Shown here piece after piece: positions 25,201 to 35,100 of a DNA stretch of 64,000 bases (positions are counted from its first letter, which is position 1; each line of letters opens with the position of its first letter). The notes under the pieces are model-generated. The model did not search any database and was not told the origin of the DNA. It was given only the letters and a program-made list of their open reading frames with translations. The position numbers were made by a program, and so were the translations under genes. This DNA is from Heterohyrax brucei (lineage: Eukaryota > Chordata > Mammalia > Hyracoidea > Procaviidae). The stretch is from positions 49,779,208-49,843,207 of the forward strand of contig CM053143.1 in assembly GCA_028571685.1 (NCBI GenBank), read 5' to 3'.

Positions 25201-25960
25201 TGAGTTTCTTTATTGCATCCTTGATTTTTTCTATAATTGATGAATTTTTCAGCAGTGTGTTGTTCAGTTTCCGTGAGTTCGAATTTCTACCCATGTTTTT
25301 TCTGCTGTTGATTTCAACTTTTATGGGTTTATGGTCTGAGAAGATGCTTTGCAATATTTCAGTAGTTTGGCTTTTGTTGAAACTTGCCTTATGAGCTAAA
25401 ATGTGATCTATTTTGGAAAATGTTCCAGGTGTATTTACTGTTGTTGTGTGGAGGGTTCTGTATATGTCTGTGGGGCTGGCTTGTCTGATTGTTGCAAGAA
25501 AATATTCTGTATCTTTATAGAGCCCTTTTTCTGGATAATCTGTCCATTACTGAAAGTGCTGAAGTCTACTATTATTGTGGAGCAATCTGTCTCACTTTGC
25601 AATGTGGCCAGTTTATTTGATATATTTAGAAGCTCTGATTGGGGTTCATAAATATTTAACATCATCATATGCACCTTATGTATTGAACTTTAAGCAATAA
25701 ATAGTGACCATCCTAGTCCACAGTGATACATTTTAAAGTCTATTGTATCTGATTATTGCCACTCGATGGCACTTGGCTTGGCTGGCTCTTCTTTGCATGT
25801 TGTTAGCTTGGTATGTATTTTTCCATCCTTTGATTTTTCAGCTTGTTCCTATCTTGAGTCTAAAGTGTGTTTCCTGTAACATATAGACAGATTGTGATTT
25901 TAGATACAACCTGTTTGTCTCTTTATTGGTGCATTTAATGCATTTACATTCAGTGTATTA
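22300..25960 (-). pseudogene. ORF2 remains of the nested L1
   Basis: Minus-strand blocks in genomic order: a C-terminal part at 22612-22379 (CYMNRYVHVNVYY, INKLWYIYKSRTP); 23636-23265 (IYNAIPIQITISFFNEMEKQ, GGLTLPDYTALVVKTVWY, YIDQWNRI); an RT part at 24074-23868 ([20 protein letters not shown]); 24953-24732 and 25354-25169 ([18 protein letters not shown]); and an endonuclease part at 25674-25435. The frame is broken by many stops and shifts, far more than in the L1 at 3154, so it is clearly older. Confidence 0.85.
25759..25788 (+). repeat. Micro-SINE fragment
   Basis: ccactcgatggcacttggct followed by tggctggct within L1 sequence; the very end of the micro-SINE family. Confidence 0.5.
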
Positions 25961-25966
25961 TTGATA

Positions 25967-26525
25967 CAAGGACTGCCAATTAAGTTGGTGAAGTCATCCT
26001 AGAAAATGTGCTACATACCTCATTGCTGAGTATCACTGAGGTCACCTTCAAAGTACTTCTTTGGGAAGCTTTTCACTGATGCCAGTGCCCAGTTCACCCT
26101 TCAAAGCAATTCTGGACCTCTTTTTCTGAAATGGCCATCAGAGCTGTTGTCATATTACCCTTGATATCCTGAGTATCATCAAAATGCCTTCTGTTCAATA
26201 TTTCCCTTATCTTCAGGTAAAGAAAACAAGTCATTGGGGGCCAGATCAGGGGAGTTGGGAGGGTGTTCTAATACAGTTATTTGTTTACTAGCTAAAAACT
26301 CCCTCACAGACAACTATACAACTAAGTTCTCAAACTTGCATCCTTGCCACTGTGTGCAATGGCTATTTCAGAAAGAGTTCCAAAATTGCTTTGAAGGCTG
26401 GACTAGACACTGACATTGGTGCACAGCATCCCAAAGGGAGTACTTCAAAGCTGACCATAGTGATATTCAGCAATGAGGTATGTAGCACTGAGAACAATTA
26501 TGTTCACAGATTTGTTAGACCTCAT
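25967..26525. mobile_element. Foldback mariner MITE, copy 2 (about 558 bp)
   Basis: Left end caaggactgccaattaagtt after a TA (25965-25966); right end ttcacagatttgttagacct. The outer halves are inverted copies of the mariner transposase 3' end (for example ctacatacctcattgctgag versus its inverse near 26470). Same length and middle sequence as the copy at 11203, opposite orientation. Confidence 0.8.
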
Positions 26526-27102
26526 TGGTAGGAATTTAGTGCTGTCATTTTGGTGCTTTATTTCTGTGTTGTTGATAGTTTCTTTGTTCCATTTAATATT
26601 CTGTTCTGAATCATTTTTCTTTGTGGGTTTTCTCCTCAACTTTTTAAATGTTGGTTTTGTATCTGTTGAGACTTCTATATTGTGTTTCTTGTTTTGATAT
26701 GTAGTATTTTTAGTTTGCTTTTGGGCTAACCCACTATTCCCCTGTAATGTTCTAAGTTTAAACCAGTCTTTAACATTTTTTGTATCTCCTTGACTTCCTC
26801 TCCATCTGAAAGGTCTATGAATACATTAATATGTACCTCTTTATAGAATAATGTGGTCATAATTTACATACCGAGATCTCTGTCCACCTAGTTTTAATAT
26901 TTTAGCTTTGATCGAGCTTTGTGACTTCCCTAACCAAGTAGGACTCTGGATACTGAGTCCTGCATTGCATCCTTGAGTAAATGTCTGATGTTATTGATTT
27001 TCTAATTTAAGAGCTTTCTTTCAGTATTTCTTATAATTTTGGTTTGGTTTTTGCAAAGTCTCTAAGCTTCTGTTTATTTGGGAATGTCCTAATTTTACCA
27101 TC

Positions 27103-27623
27103 TGTTTTAGTCAGCTAGTACTTCTGTAACAGAAATACCACTGAGTGAATGGCTTTAATAAAGGAAAGTTTATTCTCACACAGTCCAGTAGGCTATAAGT
27201 CCATATTCAGCATGTCCACTACAGGGGAAGTCTTTCCCCCTTGTCAGCTCTGGAGGAAAGTCCTGTATTGCATCAGTCTTTGTCCAGTGAGCATCTTGGC
27301 ACAGGAACTTCAGGTCTGAAGGACACACTCTTCTCCAAGGGCTGCTTTCTTGATGGTGTGAGGTTCCTAACTGCCTGCTTGTTTCCTTTCTTTCTATCGC
27401 TTACAGGATGAAAGGATTAAGGGTGCAGCAAGCCATACTCCATGAAAACTCCCTTTACAGTGGAGCAGGGAGGTGGTCCTATGAAGGGATTTACAATCCC
27501 ACCCTAATCCTTTAACATGCAGCATAGGAAAATCACAAAATGAAGGAGAACGATAGAATACAGGGAATGCTGGACCATGCACATGGCTACACATACTTCT
27601 GGGAGGACACAATTCAATCCATG
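27103..27623 (-). mobile_element. MaLR-like LTR, reverse orientation
   Basis: Starts tgttttagtcagctagtact and ends acacaattcaatccatg, the inverse of the family's two ends. Fossil inserted in the nested L1. Confidence 0.75.
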
Positions 27624-27642
27624 TTTCCCTCTCTAAGTGCAG

Positions 27643-28120
27643 GAAAAAAGCTCAGGGCACACAAATAAAAAATGTCACTTCCACCCAGGTGGCACACCAG
27701 AATTTAGCCTGAAGTCTAAAGCAGTGAAGGTAGGTAGGAAAGGCCGAAGGCGGGGAAGGAATTCAGCACATAGGAAAGGTCTCCCAAGCACTTATTTTGA
27801 CATGTGGAATTCACCTTGTGCACTGTAGATCACCTGGCTCAGCAGAGATTTATTTCTACCCTTCTGTTTCCCTCCAGAGCCCTGGAGAAAAGCTCAGGGT
27901 ACGCACTTACAATCCCATTTCCAGTTCGGGTAGTGCACCAGAATTTAGCCTCTGACGTTGCTCAGAGAAGGGAGGCAGGGAAGGGCACTGCTGTATTTGG
28001 CTGCCAGTCACCACTGTGTTCTCTAGGCGCAGCTGTCCTAAACAGTTTCTCAAGAGAGATGTTGTCCACTCAAGCACTGCTGCTTAGAATGACAGCTGGC
28101 CCCAGCTGGCCTCTCAAGTG
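27643..28120 (-). repeat. Two tandem monomer-like units in an L1 5'UTR
   Basis: aagctcaggg(c/t)ac recurs at about 27649 and 27891, and ccagaatttagcct at 27698 and 27938, a spacing of about 240 bp. The units lie just inside the 5' end of the nested L1. Confidence 0.6.
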
Positions 28121-29079
28121 CAGCACTCCAAGTTCTACCCTTCCCGCTGATAAAGACAGAGTTCTATCTGTGAAACCTCTCTGTTGCACATCAGCAGAAG
28201 CAGGACCCCTTGCACCATCATTTCACTTCTGAAAAAGATTGTTATGCCCCTTCCTGTTACCCTGTCTGATCTCACAACTTACCGACTGCTCTTGGGGCTC
28301 CTAGAATGTCTTTTTTGTTCCATTCAGTTGTCTTCCAAGGCCTTACTTACTAGAGGGATCAGAGGAGACATGTGATTCTTCCACCATCTTGGCCATGCCT
28401 CCAATCTTTTGAATCTTTAGTTGCTATTTTTGCATTATTTCTTTGACATTTTGTGCATGTATATTTTCCTGAATTCAATTGCTTTGTCTGTTTTCCTTAA
28501 TTTTTGTCTGTATTTTCCATGATTTGTTCTACTTTTTTTCTTATTTGTGTTTTCCTTCAGCTCTTTCAGATCCTTGAATATTATAGAGTTATGAATTCCC
28601 TATGCGGTGGTTTAGCACCATTTCTTCCACTGAGAGGTCATCTGCTCTTCTATTTGGTCACTGTCTGGAGCCAACCTCCAGTTTGTTTCTTAACACATAT
28701 GTTTTGATACAGTTTGCTGTCTTTGGGACATTCAGTAATTATTTTCTTCATTTACTGATTTTACATTTATTTTCTCCTACTTTTGTATTTCATTTGGTAA
28801 TGTGTTGGCAGTTGGACTAGTGTACTTTGTTGCTTGCCTGTCTGTGGGCACAGTCCCCCTTACCACATTGTCCTGGTGGGCAGGGCTGATCAGTTAGCTA
28901 TATTGTAGACAGGTAGGTCTACAGTTGGAGAGGGGTTGGGATGGGTCATTTGCAGCACAAACTGGGGTCAACAGGGGGGCAGGGGACAGTGCAGGGTGGG
29001 GTCTACAGTTCCATGCCTATACCACTTAGGGGCCTGGTGCTTGGTGCATGGTGCAGACAGGCAAGCGGGGAGACATAAA

Positions 29080-29830
29080 AAACTGCCAGCATGATACGAT
29101 TCAGCTGGTGGGGGTATAGGAGACCTACCAAGGAAATGTGCTGGTGGCTCCCTAGTCCAGTGTTGCTGTGTGTACTGTTTAAGAAGTGGCTTCGATGGTG
29201 TAAGAGGCTAGTTGGATGGGAGAAAAGAAACAAAAACAGCAAAAATATGGTGGTGGGAGAGCTATCTACAGAGTAGAGGGCAGAACTGAGGTGGCAACAA
29301 GCTAACGTTTCTCTCGCCAGGGAATGCAACATAGCCCATCAGAAATAGACAGGGCAATTCTGGGCTTAGACGGGAAAGAGAAGAAAAAGAGAGGAAAGAT
29401 AAATAAAAAATATGCCACTGAGTGATACAACCTGTGGGAGTGGCACAGACTCAGGAAAGCCAGTGGCTCTCTAGTTGAGCAACACAGCACAAGCCATCAA
29501 ATGGGGGGCAGCACATGGGCTAGGTGAATGGGAGAAAGGAAAAGAAGAAAGGCAGAGAGGGAGAAGAAACAAGAAAAATAAGAAAGAAAGAAAAATGCAC
29601 TGAAGGAGTTGGCCAGTGGGGGCAGTATGGACTCAGGGAGGCTACGTGTCAATGGCTGTCTAGTCAAATGGTATCATACAGCCCATCAAGAAAAGGTTGA
29701 CACTGCATACTGGGCTAGCTGGTCAGGAGAAAGAAAAAGAAGGGAGGGAGTGAGGAGGAAAAAAAAAAAGGCAGAGTGAGCCTGTACAGGAGACCAACTG
29801 GGCAGAATAAAGGAAAAGAAGAAAGGGAGA
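29080..29830 (-). repeat. About four tandem monomer-like units in an L1 5'UTR
   Basis: Anchor ggctag/gggct followed by a gggagaaaagaaa-type purine run recurs at about 29206, 29363, 29518 and 29713 (spacing about 155-195 bp). Companion words catcag/catcaa and ctctctag recur at matching offsets. The region lies between the L1 ORF1 remnant and the L1 5' start at 30345. Confidence 0.55.
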
Positions 29831-30345
29831 CAGAGGAAAAAAAAAGCATTTCCTTGCCCTCCCCTTCCCCCCTGCCCACAAAGGATGCTGAAAGAGTCAG
29901 CCAGTTGGGCAGGGAAGATCCAAGTGACACTGAGCTCTCCAGCCCAGGGACTATGACCTGCTGAAAAGGAGCAGAGTCTGTTTATATGGGAAAAGGGTGG
30001 GGGTGGGAAGCATGTATCCCTGATTACTGCGTGCTCTGCTCCTAATGGGAGCACTGTGAAGTCGTCCTCTCATACTCCCTGTCTGCCGTGCTTGGTGGAT
30101 GAGGTCCAAGATGGTGAATTCATGCTGCATTAACTAGTAGGGAACTCCATTCCATAGCTCGCCTCATTCTCTGCTCTCTTTCTTATTCCACTCAGTGCTT
30201 GACTGAATTCTCCATCTCTTCATTTGATGCTTTGGATTTCAGGGCTGAGTTTTTTATTTGTTTTACTTGGTTTTTCACATCTTTGCTGTACAGGGATGCT
30301 ATAGTGCTTCTGTCTATAGTGCCATGTTGGCTCCATCTCACCACT

Positions 30346-30425
30346 ACTAGTACAAAGTAGAACAGAAGTGGTGAGAGTGGGCAACCTTGACTTGTTTGAC
30401 CTTAGGGGGAATACATCTTATATTT
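30346..30425 (-). mobile_element. Short L1 ORF2 fragment
   Basis: agaagtggtgagagtgggca followed by accttgacttgtt is the inverse of the L1 RT region that encodes the GCPLSPLL-type motif. Confidence 0.5.
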
Positions 30426-30847
30426 TCCACTCAGATGAAAGAATAATATATTCATTAGGAACTGTATTTGGCTGCACAGTACAGAAACTGTTATTTAAAA
30501 AGTAGCATATATCAAGAAATCTACAGATGGACAGTTCAGAAATGATACGATAGCTCTATCACATTGTTTGGAACTCCAGTTCCTTTGTCCATTTGTTCAG
30601 TTATCCCTGTATTGTCATATTACTGTCATGGTGTAACTAGTGTGTTAGCCCAAGTATCCATTCTGCAGTTCAGGAAAAAAGACAAGGACAAAGAAACAAA
30701 GGTATACGGCAGCTGAGTTTTCTCACCTTTAAAGCACATTTTTCTGTAGATCCACCTAACACCATGTACTGACATCTCATTGACTTAAAGTGTTTTACAG
30801 GGCGACTACTATCTGAAAAGGAATTTGGGAAAGTGTAGCTTTTGGGT
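30426..30847. other. Unassigned sequence
   Basis: No gene or repeat recognised. Confidence 0.5.
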
Positions 30848-31048
30848 CAAAACCCACTGCCGCCCAGTTAATTCTGACTCATAGAGACCTTACAGGACAC
30901 AGAAGAACTGCCCTCATAGGATTTCCAATGTTGTAATATTTATGGAAGCAGACTGTCCCATCTTTCTGGCACAGAGTGCTGGTAGGTTCAAACCACCAAT
31001 CTTTCAGTTTTCAGCTGAGCACTTTAACTATTACGCCATCACAAAAGT
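30848..31048 (-). repeat. AfroSINE-related, divergent
   Basis: aaaacccactgccgcccagt tail, gacacagaagaactgccctc, and a head near tttaactattacgccatcac. Confidence 0.7.
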
Positions 31049-31059
31049 TTTAAAAATTA

Positions 31060-31219
31060 AAAAAAAAATTGCTACTATAGCGTCGATTCAGACTCAGAGA
31101 GACCTCAATGGATAGAGCAGAAGTGCCCCATAGAGTTTCCACTGAGTGGCTGGTGGATCTGAACTGCTAATTTTTTTGGTTAGCAGCCAAGGTCTTAATC
31201 ATCATGCCATCATAAATCC
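31060..31219 (-). repeat. AfroSINE
   Basis: agagcagaagtgccccatag, ggttagcagccaaggtctta. Directly follows the previous copy in the same orientation. Confidence 0.72.
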
Positions 31220-32059
31220 TAAAAAAATCAAGGTCTATTAGTACAGGAGATGAGGAGAAAGTGTACTCTTGAGCTTAGCATCTAGGCATCTCTACTACAA
31301 GAAATAAAGCTTACTTTTATACTAGTCTGCCAATTTCTAAGTTAAGAATGTCTGAGAAAGATCAAGTTTGGTGGAGAAGATCATAGATGATCAATAAGTT
31401 CTGAATATCATAACACAGAATTTCAGAATCACAGTCTATGAGTGGCATTTCCAAATAAAATGAAGATATTCTGGTTTCTTGCTTAACAACATTATTTGTA
31501 GGTGAAAGCAGAGTTCATTGTCTGAATTCAAGCCTACTTCATTCCATTTCCTTTGACAGAATAAAAATAAGAAAACAACTGATTAAATAACTCACATATG
31601 CTTATAATGTATTAACAGACATGAATTCTTCCTGAATTAAAATAGGACATCGATTTCTAATTATTTCAAGAATGGACAGAAGCTTCCCAATAGATAATGT
31701 ATATTACATAGAGTTCAAAAATGTGCAGATAAGTTGCTCCAGTCTCAGGTTATCTGGGGTTAGGGAAGTGGGAAGAGAAATAATGATTTTGGTTGACAGA
31801 ATCAGGATATTTGGTTTAGGAGTTACAATATTTGGGGTGACAGTGATACAATCCAGAAGGTAGAATTTTAACCTGCTGACATGGTGGCTCCCAGGTTCAG
31901 AGACTCTGAAAATATTTCAACTTTATAGACAAAATCATATATAAACTTCTTATTGTCTACTAATTCATATACAATTTTCCATGGAGATACCATACTTTCA
32001 GTGACATCTATGAAAATATTTGTTGTTGAAATGTGTCCATGATGCCTTAAAAGACAATA
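31220..32059. other. Unassigned sequence downstream of C4orf33
   Basis: AT-rich, with no recognised repeat or ORF. Confidence 0.5.
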
Positions 32060-32065
32060 TTTATT
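32060..32065 (-). promoter_or_regulatory. Candidate poly(A) signal AATAAA for C4orf33
   Basis: TTTATT on the plus strand reads AATAAA on the gene strand, only 24 nt after the stop codon. It is the only exact hexamer I see close downstream of the stop. Use of so short a 3'UTR is inference; a more distal signal could be used instead. Confidence 0.35.
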
Positions 32066-32088
32066 AGGACTGATATGGCTTTTTACTG

Positions 32089-32194
32089 CTATAGATCAGG
32101 TTTCTTTACTAGCCACAGGTCGGATTCCGGCTGTTTCCATTCCTCTCCAAACAGTGCGTTAAAATTGAAAGGCTTGAAATATTCCAGACGATGG
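32089..32194 (-). CDS. C4orf33: C4orf33 terminal coding exon 5
   Basis: A 106-bp coding part after acceptor gcttttag. It completes F165 and encodes [20 protein letters not shown] and [14 protein letters not shown], followed by a TAG stop at 32091-32089. It matches the human C-terminus with conservative changes. Confidence 0.93.
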
Positions 32195-35100
32195 CTAAAA
32201 GCAAAGAAACATAAAGTGGGAGTTGAAACGAATTATTCATTTATGAAATAGTTGTCCTGAAGGGCTATTTATTTTATCACATCTGTGATATGATAATATT
32301 TTATTTTAAGAAATACCAAACATAAGATATATTCTCTATGTACCACTTTCTCACCTTGGCTATCAACATTTAGCTCTGAAAACATTCACCCCATCTCAAC
32401 ACACTCTCCTTTCAATTCTGCAAGCAACTCCCTCACGGGGGATGGGAGAAATAAAAATCAATCCTCAAAATCTGCCTCATTCCACCTAGCTATAAACAAA
32501 TCATTTTACATACTTTTAAATGTTTCTATATTCAAAATTTGATATAATTCATATTAGTCATACAAGTAATTGTTTTAAAAAGGTTCAGCTCCGAAAATCA
32601 GAGGATAAATTTCTCTTCTTTGCCAAACAAGGAAGGTTAACACAAAAGAACAATGATACTAGTTATTTTCTTTCCAGGAAAATCATTTAATTATTATTAT
32701 TGTTTTCCCTTGTGGCTTAGTGAGGAGAAAAAGACTTAGCTAATAGATTGCAGTAGACCCCACTCTGCCCTGGCCAATGGTACAATCATATTTTTACCCA
32801 GGGTAAGTTTCCAACTAGGTATGAGTGGGAAGCCTGAATTCAGGAGAGTATTTGCTGGTAAAGAACCAGAGAAACAACGCTCCTTGCCATGGTACCCCAA
32901 GTCAGTAACAGCTAGAATCTTATCCTATTCTGACCCCCTGGCAAGGGTGACCCAGTTTTCTAGTCACAACTGTCAATCTCAGATTAGATACTGAAGAGGA
33001 AATAGCAGATTGAAGCGCATGACAACCAGAAGGCAAACAAGGAGAAAGGACAGTGTAGCACTTTCCAAGGGCAAAACAGCAGGAATGTCACTCTACTATG
33101 GTGCAATATCCACTAGGATATCTCTATTTAAATTTTTAAAAAAGAACAGTTGCTGTTAAGTAAACCCTAACTCACGATAATCCCATGTGTGTCAGATCAA
33201 AATCAATGGTTGAATTTTCAAAAGTGCATCTTCAGGCTATCCTTCCAAGATATCTCTGGGTGGATTTGAACCTCTGGTTAGCAGTCAAGCACCTTACCAG
33301 TTTGCAATACCCAGGGACCCCATGTCTGTGTTATGCTCTTCTAAACATTCCTGTCTACCAGGCTATGGTAGGCTGCACTATTATACTCAAAGAAATATGG
33401 GACAGAGAGCATACCTTGTCATAAGAGAGCATCTGGCTTTGCTTCCTATATGAGGAGTCCTGGCAACAGCAGTCCACCGTGACTGTCTAGAAGCTACATG
33501 GTCCCTAGGTGATAGCTTCAGGGGCAAGAGATAAGACTCAGATTGAGACGGTACAGGAGTTACCTTGGAATAAACACTTGATGTCCCATAAAAGCCAATA
33601 TTTTTTGTAATAACTTCACAGGCACAGTTTCTAGTGTCCCCACATGGGACATGACTGTGAGAGGGAAGCCCAAAGTTATGCTGCTCCTGTCATGTATTTA
33701 GAGTTCACTGGCAGTTCCTCTTGGCCCATGTGCAAATTACCGATTAGGGATTATTCTCTACAATATACCATGGACTGTCAGAAAGAACAAATCAGTCTTA
33801 GAAGTAGCCAGAATGCCACTTAGAAGCAAGGATGTCAAGGTCTCACCTCACATACTTTAGACACATCATCAGTAGCAACCAGCCCCTGGAGAAAGACATC
33901 ATGTTTGGCAAAGCAATGGGGTCAGCGGAAACAGAGGAAGACCTTCAGTGAGACGGACTGACTACAGTGGCTGTAACAACGAATACAAGTATAGCAACAA
34001 TTGCGAGGATGGTACAGGACCCGGTAGTGTTGTACAGAGTTCAAATCATCACTACTTTCAACTTACAAATCAGGATTTTGTCCTTGCTGCAGCTCATGCT
34101 GAGGTATGGGGTAAAGAGCTTCATAGTGTCTTTCATCTTCTGATCCATGAATTGCAAATGAATTGAATTTTGTGACATTCGGTGGAAAATAACACCAGGG
34201 AAGGTTTGCTTTTCCTTCCCATTTTGTCTCTCCTCTGGACACTTGGAACGATAGAGGAAGTCCTTGCTACAAAAGCAACATGTAAAGCACAGTAGGTAAA
34301 CAACACGTGAAGCTCATCAGACTTATACTTGAAATATACAAATATCTGTATATCCTTGACATATGTGGATACTTAAGAAGTTTGTCTCATATTTTTACTT
34401 ACTTCCCACACATTTCTTCTTCCAGAGAGTAAAAGCACCAAATGCTGCCCGTGGCTGTCAAAATTAAAATTCTTTATCAATATTTGAAAGACAGAACAAT
34501 TTTCTTCACCATCCTTCATAACTGGAATGTGTGTACTTGTAACTAAATTTCCAAATAATCAAAAGATACAACATCAAAAAACCAAACCCCCACTGCCATC
34601 GAGTCGTGTCTAACTCATAGTGACCCTACAGGTCAGAGTAGAACTGCTCCGTAGAGTTTCCAAGGAGCGCCTGGCGGATTTGAACTGCCGACAATATCAA
34701 TATTGGCTAATTAAAGAGAGAGTCTGTCTGAGTGTTCAATTATTTAGAGATGATGTTTCGGGGTTTATCACTTCCAAACAAGGGAATCTTTTTGTGACAA
34801 CTGCAGTCAAGTGTAAAAAGCTACATATGCTTAATTTGCTTTTATGTTCTTTCAATAAAAAATTATACAAAATATTACATTAAGTTAGATGATTATAAAA
34901 GTATGAAAAAGAGAGGGAAAATGTCATGTTATTTGGAGTTTACAATAAAACTAGTTTCAACAACTAAATGGAAGCTGTCACCAATTTCCACATCCAAATT
35001 CAGCAACGCGACTAAAAGTTATTTCTGCAAGAAAGCTATCTTCTAGCTCATTAGAAAATACAAAACATAGACTATAACTAGTCATCAGACTAAAGATTTT

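Larger units (their letters stand above)
20697..28403 (-). mobile_element. Nested complete but decayed L1
   Basis: Read on the minus strand: the 5' end ggaggcatggccaagatggt at 28403, 5'UTR to about 27624, ORF1 C-terminal part about 27100-26530 (FPNKQKLRDF-like), ORF2 about 25960-22300, 3'UTR to about 20705 and an A/T-rich tail. The similar words ctttgaat (20689-20697) and cttttgaat (28409-28417) at the two ends may be the target duplication. Insertions within it: AfroSINE, two MaLR LTRs, a micro-SINE and a mariner MITE. Confidence 0.75.
18485..30345 (-). mobile_element. Older L1 interrupted by a younger L1
   Basis: Left part 18485-20695 holds, read on the minus strand, ORF1 remnants (about 20540-20290, TRVPEWDKTEN, QQTPCRIETK) and endonuclease remnants (about 19450-19250, MAILILGKIDVKTKFTINDK). 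The right part, 28404-30345, continues with ORF1 N-terminal and 5'UTR sequence and ends in a typical L1 5' start (ggagccaacatggc on the minus strand). The 7.7 kb between is a second L1. Coding parts are broken many times. Confidence 0.72.

Noticed and set aside
29686-30054. 122-codon ORF on the minus strand
   Set aside because: Low-complexity translation of the purine-rich L1 5'UTR repeats; no domain.
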